This document shows positions 33,938 through 42,484 of a DNA stretch of 64,000 nt, piece after piece. Each line of letters begins with the position of its first letter. The stretch's first letter is position 1. The notes below the pieces were generated by a model that saw only the letters and a program-made list of their open reading frames with translations, did no database searches and had not been told where the DNA came from. The stretch is from NCBI RefSeq assembly GCF_900108915.1, contig NZ_FNYH01000002.1:186001-250000 (forward strand), written 5' to 3'. Position numbers and translations under genes: made by a program. Source of the stretch: Allopseudospirillum japonicum (GTDB taxonomy: Bacteria > Pseudomonadota > Gammaproteobacteria > Pseudomonadales > Halomonadaceae).

Positions 33938-34038
33938 ATTGCCTTTGACTTGGACAAAAATTTATATTGAGCCTTACTAGGTATAAGGGTCCCTTTTCTC
34001 CGTGATGCTAAGATCAAGAAAAAAATAGGAGCAAGTCT

Positions 34039-35319
34039 ATGGCGACTAAACCGAATAAAGCTGTGTTAAATGGCAGCAATCAAGATATTTCCTTGGGATT
34101 TAATGCTTCCGTAGTGGGTTCCTCTGGACGTGAATCCATTCAGGTGGCCAGTGGTGTGGATGTCAGTATCACAGGTGGAGCAGGTGACCGAATTTTATTG
34201 ACGGGTGATGCAGCTGATTACACCTTTACCCAACAAGGCAGTAATCTGCTGCTGACTTCAGGTGGTCATACTATTACCTTAGCAATTGGTGGTGAGCTGC
34301 GTCTGATTTTTGCTGATATAGAAGTGATTGCAGCACCTGGGTTTACCGCAGAAGGCTTCCAGCTTGCTGTCGGTGAGCAAGTTGTCGGGGCAAGTTTTGA
34401 TGTTAGCCAGCTAGTGGCTGCTGAGCCTTCTTCTTCTAGTGAAGATCCCAACGACCCACCAGCGGCCAAAGCCAATAAAGTGATCTTAAATGGGGATGAT
34501 CAAGATATTACACTTGGGTTTGATGCGTCCGTGGTGGGGACTTCAGGGCGGGAGAATTTAACCTGTGAGCCTGGCGTAGTTGCAAACTTTACCGGTGGTG
34601 CAGGTGACCGCTTAATCCTTACTGGTAATGCAGCTGATTATGACTACCAGCAACAAGGAAGCACTTTATTGCTGACCTTGGGTGGTAAACAAATCAGCTT
34701 AGGCTTAGGTGGTGATTTACGTATTGCTTTTGCAGACAAAGAAGTCAGTGCTAAACCTGAATTTGGTGCAACAGGTCTACAAATTAAATTAGGTGGGCAA
34801 CTTGTAGGGAATGGTTTTAAACCTGGTGATATGCTGCCTTTTGACCAAGAAACAGATACCACCACAGATACGAGTACAGACACCGCAAACACGAGCACCG
34901 ATGATGCTTTATCGGGCAGTGATGGCCAAGCAGATATTTTTGTTTACCATATTGATAGTAATCCAAGTACCAATCAACAAGGTACTTTGTGGGCGGGAAA
35001 TAGCGGCCGCGATACAATAGATAACTTTGAAGTAGGTGTTGATAAGTTAAAAATTATCGATGATTCAGGGCAAATCAATACCCTAGCAGAGTTTACCGCA
35101 GGCTTTACAGGATTGGGGGATGCAGGGATTAACTATGCAGCAGCCATGAGTGGCGGTCAGTTGTTGATTCAGTTTGGTCCAAGTGAAGCAAACCCGAATC
35201 TTGCTAATAATATCAGTGGTATTGGCGAGCTACGTATCAGTGGTGTTTCAGGTACTGTGACTGATGGCGCTTCTTTAGTCGCCGCTTTGGGCGGTGAATC
35301 CGCTATTTTGTTTGGTTAA
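34039..35319 (+). CDS. Type I-secreted RTX-like protein with tandem domain duplication
   Basis: 426 residues without a signal peptide. Two similar blocks (about 3-125 and 147-265) both start with KAVLNG / KVILNG, continue QDI(S/T)LGF(N/D)AS, GGAGDR(I/L)(L/I)LTG(D/N)AADY, and end in an IGGELR / LGGDLR strand. A Thr-Asp linker (about 270-290) leads to a C-terminal target domain (ADIFVYHID, then GRDTIDNFEVGVDKLKI) typical of type I-secreted adhesins and serralysin-like proteins. This suggests export by an ABC exporter in one step, unlike the Sec-exported proteins at 13-15 kb. No exporter genes are nearby. SD AGGAG precedes the ATG. Function unknown. Confidence 0.8.
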   Translation: MATKPNKAVLNGSNQDISLGFNASVVGSSGRESIQVASGVDVSITGGAGDRILLTGDAADYTFTQQGSNLLLTSGGHTITLAIGGELRLIFADIEVIAAPGFTAEGFQLAVGEQVVGASFDVSQLVAAEPSSSSEDPNDPPAAKANKVILNGDDQDITLGFDASVVGTSGRENLTCEPGVVANFTGGAGDRLILTGNAADYDYQQQGSTLLLTLGGKQISLGLGGDLRIAFADKEVSAKPEFGATGLQIKLGGQLVGNGFKPGDMLPFDQETDTTTDTSTDTANTSTDDALSGSDGQADIFVYHIDSNPSTNQQGTLWAGNSGRDTIDNFEVGVDKLKIIDDSGQINTLAEFTAGFTGLGDAGINYAAAMSGGQLLIQFGPSEANPNLANNISGIGELRISGVSGTVTDGASLVAALGGESAILFG

Positions 35320-35338
35320 GTGATACTTGTTTCACTGA

Positions 35339-35366
35339 AGCTCGCTGGTAACAGTGGGCTTTTTTT
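35339..35366 (+). terminator. Terminator after the RTX-like gene
   Basis: 9-base stem with two G-T pairs, a 4-base loop, then seven T. Confidence 0.85.
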
Positions 35367-35487
35367 GTGCGGTTATACTTGATTATTTTACTCAGATTAA
35401 ACTTGTCTCTGTCCCCTAGTTTTCTATAGAATATAAACCTATAAAATAAAATTTCTTTATAACCAAGGATCAGCTTGAGGAGTACGT

Positions 35488-35811
35488 ATGGCCTTTGTCG
35501 TCACTGATAACTGTATTCGTTGTAAATATACGGATTGTGTTGAAGTGTGCCCCGTGGATTGCTTTTATGAGGGCCCTAACTTTTTAGTGATTCATCCTGA
35601 CGAATGTATTGACTGTGCTTTGTGTGAGCCTGAATGTCCGGCAGGAGCGATTTATTCAGAAGATGAGTTGCCTGATGAAATGCAGCCGTTTGTAGAACTC
35701 AATGCGCAACTGGCGGAAGTATGGCCGAATATTACCGAACAAAAAGAGCCACTGGCTGAAGCCGCACAATGGGATGGGGTTGCCAATAAATTACAATATT
35801 TACAACACTAG
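35488..35811 (+). CDS. fdxA: 7Fe ferredoxin FdxA
   Basis: Small electron carrier with one 3Fe-4S and one 4Fe-4S cluster. Cysteines at 9, 17, 21 and 25 ([17 protein letters not shown]) and the [12 protein letters not shown] set (40, 43, 46, 50) match the Azotobacter/Pseudomonas FdxA pattern, with the conserved C-terminal extension ([11 protein letters not shown]). 107 residues is the usual length. SD GAGGAG before ATG. Monocistronic, with a hairpin after it. Confidence 0.96.
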   Translation: MAFVVTDNCIRCKYTDCVEVCPVDCFYEGPNFLVIHPDECIDCALCEPECPAGAIYSEDELPDEMQPFVELNAQLAEVWPNITEQKEPLAEAAQWDGVANKLQYLQH

Positions 35812-35829
35812 TGCTAGATGGCAAAAGAA

Positions 35830-35852
35830 AAGGTGGCTGATCTAGCCACCTT
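35830..35852. terminator. Hairpin between fdxA and the convergent Rossmann gene
   Basis: Perfect 9-base arms AAGGTGGCT / AGCCACCTT, 5-base loop. T content after it is low, but the place between convergent genes fits termination. Confidence 0.7.
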
Positions 35853-35877
35853 GGTATCCTGTAAAATCTAGCGAATA

Positions 35878-36267
35878 TTAACCAATACCGTCATCTTCAG
35901 GGTGATGGGTTGGTACAAGTGCTGGCGCACGATCACATAAACTAATAATTAAGCGCGCAATTAAATCATGCATAATAATGGTGTGATGATTGTTTGTTTG
36001 CTCATAATACTGCTTAATTTCATGTTTAAGCTTGGTGTCACCACTGACTTCCACAAGGATATCGACTTCGCCCGCCTCGCGCACCATCTGCATCGGTTCT
36101 TGATAACAAGCTAAGCCATGCTCGCGGGCTAGTTGCATCCCTGGCGAATTCATATCAACATCTGCTACCCCTAAGACCCGAATATAGGAATAAGCTAGCA
36201 AGTCTTTGAGCAAAGGTGTCCCTGTACGCCCAGCACCAATAAGGGCAATACTGACTTGATCACGCAT
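35878..36267 (-). CDS. Stand-alone NAD(P)-binding Rossmann-domain protein
   Basis: 129 residues that consist of one dinucleotide-binding domain: SIALIGAGRTGTPLL (GxGxxG) at the N terminus, an acidic residue after the second strand (GVADVDMNSPG), and VDILVEVSGD at the fourth strand, with a C-terminal helix carrying HDLIARLIISL. No catalytic domain follows, so it may be a regulatory or redox-sensing protein rather than a full dehydrogenase. ATG 36267 is chosen for its AGGAG SD; the frame runs back to 36348 with non-family residues. Divergent from the ABC-class ATPase gene. Function unknown. Confidence 0.75.
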   Translation of the reverse strand: MRDQVSIALIGAGRTGTPLLKDLLAYSYIRVLGVADVDMNSPGMQLAREHGLACYQEPMQMVREAGEVDILVEVSGDTKLKHEIKQYYEQTNNHHTIIMHDLIARLIISLCDRAPALVPTHHPEDDGIG

Positions 36268-36397
36268 TTTCGACTCCTTTTTATTGATTGTAGATTCCAT
36301 CACCTCAGCGGATCGCTGATGGCTTTGCCAACTAGGCATTTTCAACATATTGTGTAATAAAATCTGTTACTTTATGTAATTATTAGGACATTTGCGC

Positions 36398-38059
36398 ATG
36401 GCATTATTAGAAACGCGTCTATTAGAAATCGACCGTCGTGGTTACCGGAGTTACCAAAAAATCAAAGGGGAATACACGTATTCGGACTACCAAATATATT
36501 TGGAGCATATCCAACTTGACCCGCATGCTCCCCCAAGTCGGGTACGTATTGTACGTCCTTGGGCGCCGATTAAACTAGACTTTTTGCTTGAAAAATCAAA
36601 TAGCTATCAAATAGCCGCGCGAGATTTTATTGCGCGCCAATTGTATCAACTCCTGCATAAACACCCACACCTGCAAATGCAGCGTCCTAGCCAGCATATT
36701 TTGGATGCAACTCAGGTGATTTTTCAGCCGGAAGGTTTGGAAATCCGCGTCGAAGTTCATTTACCCGAACAAGAACGCAAGGTAATGGGCAAGCAAGCCA
36801 TCACTTTATTGACAGAAACTTTACCTAAGTTAGTGCGTAAAGTGACCTCTATCCATGAATTGGATATGCAAGCCCTAGAGATGCATGCACACCTAGCGGA
36901 AGATCAGGAGGCATTACGCGCTCAATTAGCCGACGCCGGTTTGGTCGCCTTTGTTGCCGAAGGCAGCTGTTTACCGCGTTTGCATGGCAGCTCTGACAAA
37001 CCCTTGCCAGATGCGCATCCTTTACAAGTGCCTGACAGTCTAGCAGTGACTTTACATGCGCCTCACGCAGGCGCCATCAGAGGGTTAGGGATTAAACGGG
37101 GCGTGACCTTGATTTTAGGGGGCGGTTTTCATGGGAAATCCACCTTGTTAAAAGCGTTAGAAATGGGGGTCTACAACCAGATTGCAGGTGATGGGCGCGA
37201 ATATTTAGTGACTGATCCACAAGCCGTCAAAATACGTGCTGAAGAAGGGCGCTGTGTCCATCAGGTGGATGTTTCTCCCTATATTAATCATTTGCCTTTT
37301 GCACAGAACACGCAGGCATTTGTTACGCAAAATGCCTCAGGTTCCACCTCACAAGCGGCCAGTGTGCAAGAAGCCTTAGAAACTGGTGCAACCTGTTTAT
37401 TATTGGATGAAGATACGTCCGCTACTAATTTTATGGTACGCGATCAACGTATGCAGGCGCTGATTGCGACCCAAGATGAGCCTATCACCCCTTTGATTGA
37501 TAGAATTCAGGCACTCAAACAAGTGCACCAAGTTTCTTTCTTGATGGTCATGGGGGGAAATGGAGATTATCTGGATGTCGCAGATACCGTCATTCAAATG
37601 CGTAATTTCCAGCCCGTGGATATCAGTGCGCAAGTACGTGAGATTTGCCAAACCTATCCTTTAACGCGTCCACAACTGCCGCCTTGCCCCGCCTTAATGC
37701 CTAAGACGCGGGCGTTAAAATGTGCCAGTATTCGCAAAGCGTTAGATAAAGGGAGTTTCCGTATTAAGCTCACTGACAATCAGCGCCAAGTGCGTTTTGG
37801 TCACGAGCTGATTGAAACCCAAACCCTAGAGCAAATTGCTGCACCGGCACAATTGTTAGCCTGTGTATGGCTATGGGTGACTTGGCTAGATCCAAGCCTG
37901 AAGCTAGAAAAAAATCCTAGTGCGCATCTTAATGCGCTGCTTGCTCGCCCAGATTGGTACAAGCTGTTACCACAAGACCGAGGTGATTTGGCCAAACCCA
38001 GAGTGCAAGAGGTGATGGCAGTCCTAAACCGGATGCGTATTGCAGATTTTTCTGTTTAG
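36398..38059 (+). CDS. ABC-class P-loop ATPase (DUF2791/COG3044)
   Basis: 553 residues. N-terminal region with DRRGYRSYQKIKGEY, the signature opening of this family. The Walker A GGGFHGKSTLL is at about 248-258. ASGSTSQAASVQEALE serves as the signature-like region, and LLLDEDTSATNFM is Walker B with a following Asp/Thr set. MVMGGNGDYLDVADTVI corresponds to the H-loop region. These soluble ATPases are widespread but uncharacterised; they carry no transmembrane part. SD AGGA lies 9 bases before ATG 36398; TTG 36392 is the upstream option. Nine bases separate it from the mnmC start, so they may be co-transcribed; a link to RNA metabolism is only suggestive. Confidence 0.85.
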   Translation: MALLETRLLEIDRRGYRSYQKIKGEYTYSDYQIYLEHIQLDPHAPPSRVRIVRPWAPIKLDFLLEKSNSYQIAARDFIARQLYQLLHKHPHLQMQRPSQHILDATQVIFQPEGLEIRVEVHLPEQERKVMGKQAITLLTETLPKLVRKVTSIHELDMQALEMHAHLAEDQEALRAQLADAGLVAFVAEGSCLPRLHGSSDKPLPDAHPLQVPDSLAVTLHAPHAGAIRGLGIKRGVTLILGGGFHGKSTLLKALEMGVYNQIAGDGREYLVTDPQAVKIRAEEGRCVHQVDVSPYINHLPFAQNTQAFVTQNASGSTSQAASVQEALETGATCLLLDEDTSATNFMVRDQRMQALIATQDEPITPLIDRIQALKQVHQVSFLMVMGGNGDYLDVADTVIQMRNFQPVDISAQVREICQTYPLTRPQLPPCPALMPKTRALKCASIRKALDKGSFRIKLTDNQRQVRFGHELIETQTLEQIAAPAQLLACVWLWVTWLDPSLKLEKNPSAHLNALLARPDWYKLLPQDRGDLAKPRVQEVMAVLNRMRIADFSV

Positions 38060-38068
38060 GGGATGTTT

Positions 38069-40051
38069 ATGGATTATCTTCAAGCTCTAACACCTGCGCA
38101 CTTGGATTGGCAAAATCAACAACCTTATGCACAAGATTTTGCCGATGTGTATTTTTCGCGCGATCAAGGTCTAGCAGAAACTCACTACGTGTTTTTGCAA
38201 CAGAATCAGTTACAACAACGTTGGTCACAATTGAGTACAGGCCAACATTTTGTAATTGCAGAAACAGGTTTTGGCACTGGGCTGAATATGCTGGCAGCCT
38301 GTGCACATTTTATGGAAACTGCGCCTGAGGGGACGTATTTACATTTGGTATCGGTGGAAAAATATCCGCTTACCCGAGAGGATCTTACGCGAGCTTTGGC
38401 CGCTTGGCCGCAACTTGCATCTTATAGCACACCTTTGTTAGCCGCTTATCCGCCATTAGTGAAAGGCAGTTACCGTTTACAATTAAGCCATAGGGTGAGT
38501 TTAACCCTGCATTTTGGTGATGCATTAGCCATCTTAAGCCAGCTCGAAATGCAAGTTCATGCATGGTTTTTAGATGGTTTTGCACCTGCGCGTAACCCAG
38601 ACTTGTGGCAGCCTGCATTATTTACTCAAATGGCACGTTTAAGCGCCCCAGATGCAAGCTTTGCTACCTTTACTGCTGCGGGTATGGTCAAACGTGGTTT
38701 ACAAGAAGCTGGCTTTCATGTGCGCAAGGTGGCGGGTTTTGGTCGCAAACGTGAGATGTTAAGCGGCTATTTGTTGGCCCCCACAAAATACGCACATGCA
38801 AAAGTGCCTTTTTTCTATACACCCAAACCTAAGCAGCCGCCACAAGCTGTCACCTTGATTGGTGCTGGGATGGCGGGTGCGGCTAGTGCCCGTTTTTTAG
38901 CTGATTTAGGGGTAAAAGTACGGGTATTAGAGGCCGCCACTCAGGTTGCAGCAGGAGCTTCTGGTAACCGTCAGGGGGCTTTATATATTAAGCTGGCGGC
39001 GCAAGCCAATCGCCATAGTGCTTTTTATTGGCAGGGTTTGTATCAAAGTTGGCAGCAACTTCAGCAAATGTCTAAGACATTATGGGACCCTTGTGGTGTC
39101 CTTCAATTGGCGTATAACGCGCAAGAGCAAAAACGTCAGCAAGGCTTTTTACAAAATCTCTCTTTACCAGAAGCTTGGGTACAAGCTGTCGATGCACAAC
39201 AGGCAAGCCAATTGGCTGGTGTCCCTGTGCAGCATAGTGGATTATTTTTTCCACAGGCAGGCTATGTACGTCCAGCGCTTTGGTGTCAGGCTTTATTGGA
39301 TCATCCGAATATAGATGTGATCACTGGAGTTGAGGTGACGCAACTGCATTTTGATGCTGAACAGCATGTTTGGCATTTGTTCAGCCAAGATGCAACAGTG
39401 TATCAAGCAAGTCATGTGGTGCTTGCAAATGCTTATGCTGCCAAAAAGCTATTAGCACAGATGGCTCCTTGGTTACCGATTAAATCAATTCGTGGACAAA
39501 TAACGCATTTAGCCACACAGCAGGCAGTGCCCCAGACTGTGATTTGCCATGAAGGTTATCTAGCACCACCATTAGAAAACACGCTTTGTTTGGGTGCGAG
39601 TTTTAATTTAGGGAGCCATGTTGAAACCTTGTGTGCGCAGGATCAAGCCAATAATTTGGCACTTTTGCAACACGCCTTACCTGAGTTTGCTGCAAGTTTG
39701 AATACCCCCTTGGCTCCTTTAGCAGGACGTGTTGGTTTCCGTTGTACCAGTCCGGATTATTTGCCTTTGGTCGGGCCGATACCGCAAGAAGCTGGCTTTA
39801 AACAAATGTATGCGCCCTTGAGTAAAGATGCCAGTTGGCGACCTGAGACACATTCGCCGTATGCCCCCTATTGGCCTCACTTGTGGGTTAATTTGGCGCA
39901 TGGGTCGCGTGGATTGGCTAGTGTTGTATTAAGTGCGCAGATTTTGGCAGCACATATGGGGTTGATCCCCGCGCCTGTGAGTGCGGATCTGCTGCAAGGT
40001 GTGCATCCAGCGCGTTTTTTAGTGAAGGCGTTAATCCAAGCTAGGACTTAA
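38069..40051 (+). CDS. mnmC: Bifunctional tRNA 5-methylaminomethyl-2-thiouridine enzyme MnmC
   Basis: Completes mnm5s2U34 at the tRNA wobble position. The N-terminal DUF752-type methyltransferase (about 1-245) shows ETGFGTGLNML and WFLDGFAPARNPDLW. The C-terminal FAD oxidase domain begins LIGAGMAGAASARFLADLG (about 265) with ASGNRQGALYIK and the end motif NLAHGSRGLASV. ATG 38069 lies 6 bases after an AGGGG SD; ATG 38063 directly abuts it. 660 residues against 668 in E. coli. Its last 11 bases overlap the end of a convergent small membrane-protein gene. Confidence 0.96.
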   Translation: MDYLQALTPAHLDWQNQQPYAQDFADVYFSRDQGLAETHYVFLQQNQLQQRWSQLSTGQHFVIAETGFGTGLNMLAACAHFMETAPEGTYLHLVSVEKYPLTREDLTRALAAWPQLASYSTPLLAAYPPLVKGSYRLQLSHRVSLTLHFGDALAILSQLEMQVHAWFLDGFAPARNPDLWQPALFTQMARLSAPDASFATFTAAGMVKRGLQEAGFHVRKVAGFGRKREMLSGYLLAPTKYAHAKVPFFYTPKPKQPPQAVTLIGAGMAGAASARFLADLGVKVRVLEAATQVAAGASGNRQGALYIKLAAQANRHSAFYWQGLYQSWQQLQQMSKTLWDPCGVLQLAYNAQEQKRQQGFLQNLSLPEAWVQAVDAQQASQLAGVPVQHSGLFFPQAGYVRPALWCQALLDHPNIDVITGVEVTQLHFDAEQHVWHLFSQDATVYQASHVVLANAYAAKKLLAQMAPWLPIKSIRGQITHLATQQAVPQTVICHEGYLAPPLENTLCLGASFNLGSHVETLCAQDQANNLALLQHALPEFAASLNTPLAPLAGRVGFRCTSPDYLPLVGPIPQEAGFKQMYAPLSKDASWRPETHSPYAPYWPHLWVNLAHGSRGLASVVLSAQILAAHMGLIPAPVSADLLQGVHPARFLVKALIQART

Positions 40052-40310
40052 ACCAACGCCAGATCCGACCTAGGCTCAAACGTAGATAAACCCTTAGAGC
40101 GAGAAAACCACCCAAAGTCATCACACTAATGGCAGCTAGGGCAATCACTTCTGCTTGTAAGGTATCAGGCCAGCGTTTTGGTAATAACAGTAGGGCAGCA
40201 CCACCAATAAAAAAAAGGCTGCTGCCAAGCAGGTAATAACGCAATAACAAACAGGTCTCGCAGGATGTTGACCAGAGTTGTCGCCAAGAAGATGGGAGTT
40301 TATTAGGCAT
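40041..40310 (-). CDS. Small two-helix membrane protein, unknown
   Basis: 89 residues. Two hydrophobic helices (about 25-43 and 52-73) with basic ends; two Cys near the N terminus (CETC). It overlaps the start-proximal gene rlmA by 8 bases and the convergent mnmC end by 11 bases, so it is probably translated by coupling from the rlmA message. No family is recognised. Presence of a conserved-looking CETC is notable, but nothing shows metal binding. Confidence 0.6.
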   Translation of the reverse strand: MPNKLPSSWRQLWSTSCETCLLLRYYLLGSSLFFIGGAALLLLPKRWPDTLQAEVIALAAISVMTLGGFLALRVYLRLSLGRIWRWFKS

Positions 40311-41184
40311 AACGTTCCAACCAGTGCAAATTAAAACGCCAAGTTTCGTCTAAATGTGGGCCTTGTTTAGGAAGATGGCGCAGATGGATCCCCATCCAAG
40401 CGCATAAAGCCCGCATCTCTTCTGCACTTAAGTTTGCACCAACAAAAGGGATTTCTAGCTGTTGTTGGCGTACAAGGCGAAAGTGTGGCGCTAATAGGCG
40501 TTGACTTAAGTGCTCATATTGAGGTTTGGCCAAATGTAACTGTTTACGCAAAGCGCCAAAATTATCACTGGCTACACTCAGCCAAAGTAAATGGCCGCCA
40601 ACAGGTAAAATACGGACTAACTCTTGTACTACAAGACGTTCTTGCACCACCAACGCAAGGTCAGCTTTTTGCTTTAAAATCGGGACATCCACCCGTGTTG
40701 CCGCCATCCAGTGAATCGCTGGGGTCTGTGCCGAGGCATAAGCTAAATGTTCAGTTTGTGTGTCCAGCCCCAACATAAAAACGCGTAAATTACGTAATAG
40801 ATAGCGTCGTAAGCGGGCTAGCCAATGGCCGCGACCACAGCCTAATTGAACAAGACGCACAGAAGCTAGTTCGCGTGATTGGCAAGACGCCAGTGCCCAA
40901 CGATTGACTTGATCAGATAAAGTTTCAAAACCTTGCTGCAAAAGTACCTGCATCCCCACAGGCTCGCCTATGGGCTTGCAGGTTGGGCGTTGTACTTTGC
41001 GTAAATCAACATAACCTTGGGCATTTTTGCTAAAAGCATGTTCACCACAGGTATAAAAATGTGCATGTAGATCAACACGCAAGCCACGCCCGCATAAAGG
41101 GCATTTCAACCAGATTTCATCACGTGCTTCCAAACGATGAATCTGTGCTGAGATCGGAATTAACTGGAAGGGAAATTCCGGCAT
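40303..41184 (-). CDS. rlmA: RlmA-like 23S rRNA guanine-N1 methyltransferase
   Basis: S-adenosylmethionine-dependent enzyme that methylates a guanine of 23S rRNA (G745 in E. coli). N-terminal zinc site CPLCGRGL, then YTCGEHAFSKNAQGYVDL, which is the RlmA pattern (two Cys, Cys, His). The SAM loop is VQLGCGRGHWL near residue 112. Some family positions differ (the segment after KPIGEPVGM is less typical), so a related specificity is possible. 293 residues. Followed by the small membrane-protein gene, preceded by dapE (3-base gap). Confidence 0.85.
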   Translation of the reverse strand: MPEFPFQLIPISAQIHRLEARDEIWLKCPLCGRGLRVDLHAHFYTCGEHAFSKNAQGYVDLRKVQRPTCKPIGEPVGMQVLLQQGFETLSDQVNRWALASCQSRELASVRLVQLGCGRGHWLARLRRYLLRNLRVFMLGLDTQTEHLAYASAQTPAIHWMAATRVDVPILKQKADLALVVQERLVVQELVRILPVGGHLLWLSVASDNFGALRKQLHLAKPQYEHLSQRLLAPHFRLVRQQQLEIPFVGANLSAEEMRALCAWMGIHLRHLPKQGPHLDETWRFNLHWLERYA

Positions 41185-41187
41185 ACA

Positions 41188-42342
41188 TTAACTCGTAGGC
41201 TTGGTAAGCAAATGTTGCAAAATACGATAATAAATTTTGACGAGAGTTTCTAAATCCTGCGCACGCACATGCTCATTCACTTGGTGAATACTGGCATTGA
41301 CAGGTCCGAGTTCTACCACTTGGGTGCCCATAGGTGCGATAAAACGGCCATCGGAAGTGCCACCAGAAGTGGATAGCTCTGGGGTAAAACCTTGAATACT
41401 CTCAATGGCAGCAACTGCCGCATCAACCAAGCTGCCTTCGGGCGTGAGGAAAGGCTCACCACTGAGGGTCCATTGGATGTCATAATCTAGCTGGTGTGCT
41501 TGCAAAATGGCTTGAGTACGGGCTTGCAACTCGGCGGCAGTCACTTCGGTGGAAAAACGGAAATTAAAGAGAATTTCTACTTCACCTGGAATGACATTCG
41601 TGGCGCCAGTCCCTGCTTGGATATTGGAGATCTGCATACTGGTCGCAGGGAAAAAGGCATTACCCTGATCCCAAACTTCTTGAGTTAAGGCGGCAAGAGC
41701 CGGTGCGACTTGATGAATCGGATTACGTGCCAAATGCGGGTAAGCAATATGGCCTTGAATACCTTTAACGGTGAGACGTCCATTTAAAGAACCACGACGG
41801 CCATTTTTGATCACATCGCCGACCGTTTGGGTACTGGATGGCTCGCCTACAATGCACATATCCACTGGGTATTGGTGTGCCTGTAAATATTCGACCACCT
41901 TAACAGTACCATTGATTGCTGGGCCTTCTTCGTCACTGGTGATTAAAAAGCCGATAGCACCTGTGTGTTCTGGGTAATCAGTGACAAAATCTTTTACCGC
42001 AATCATCATGGCCGCTAAGCTGCCTTTCATATCCGCAGCACCACGCGCATATAAGATGCCGTTTTCATCGAGTGTGGGTTCGAAAGGGGGCGTATTCCAG
42101 CGGGTTAACGGGCCTGTTGGCACCACATCGGTATGGCCTGCAAAGACAAGGCTAGGGCGTGCTTGTCCGCGCACGGCCCATAGATTCTCCACCTCGGCAA
42201 ATTTCAGTGGCTGGATAGTAAATCCTAACGGTGCCAAAAAATCTGCCATTAGCTGCTGGCAGCCTGCATCATCTGGAGTTATGGAAGGACGGCGTAGCAG
42301 TTCCATTGCCAAAGCAAGCACAGGGGATTGAGTATCCGACAT
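41188..42342 (-). CDS. dapE: Succinyl-diaminopimelate desuccinylase DapE
   Basis: Di-zinc amidohydrolase in lysine/diaminopimelate synthesis. Metal-site motifs: [11 protein letters not shown] (His), [11 protein letters not shown] (Asp), SDEEGPA (Glu-Glu), and the C-terminal [14 protein letters not shown] (His). [11 protein letters not shown] is the usual substrate-loop motif. ATG 42342 follows a GAGG SD; the frame runs to 42366. 384 residues, compared with about 375 in E. coli. First gene of a dapE-rlmA-small-protein set. It lies downstream of icd with a terminator between. Confidence 0.96.
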   Translation of the reverse strand: MSDTQSPVLALAMELLRRPSITPDDAGCQQLMADFLAPLGFTIQPLKFAEVENLWAVRGQARPSLVFAGHTDVVPTGPLTRWNTPPFEPTLDENGILYARGAADMKGSLAAMMIAVKDFVTDYPEHTGAIGFLITSDEEGPAINGTVKVVEYLQAHQYPVDMCIVGEPSSTQTVGDVIKNGRRGSLNGRLTVKGIQGHIAYPHLARNPIHQVAPALAALTQEVWDQGNAFFPATSMQISNIQAGTGATNVIPGEVEILFNFRFSTEVTAAELQARTQAILQAHQLDYDIQWTLSGEPFLTPEGSLVDAAVAAIESIQGFTPELSTSGGTSDGRFIAPMGTQVVELGPVNASIHQVNEHVRAQDLETLVKIYYRILQHLLTKPTS

Positions 42343-42432
42343 GTAAGGGCCTCTGAATAATTGCACTGATTTAAAGCAATAGTGTAACAGATTTGCCTAT
42401 TCTTGAGAGGTTCCCTTGAAGCGTCCGCCAAT

Positions 42433-42460
42433 AAAAAACCCCTAGCTTTGCGGCTAGGGG
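42433..42460 (-). terminator. Terminator after icd
   Basis: CCCCTAGC / GCTAGGGG stem with a 6-base loop; read on the minus strand it is followed by six T. Ends the icd transcript. Confidence 0.92.
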
Positions 42461-42484
42461 TGGGCGATCTTAAATGTTCGCTGA

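Noticed and set aside
38946-39314. 122-codon frame within mnmC
   Set aside because: Out-of-frame shadow of the conserved FAD domain of MnmC.
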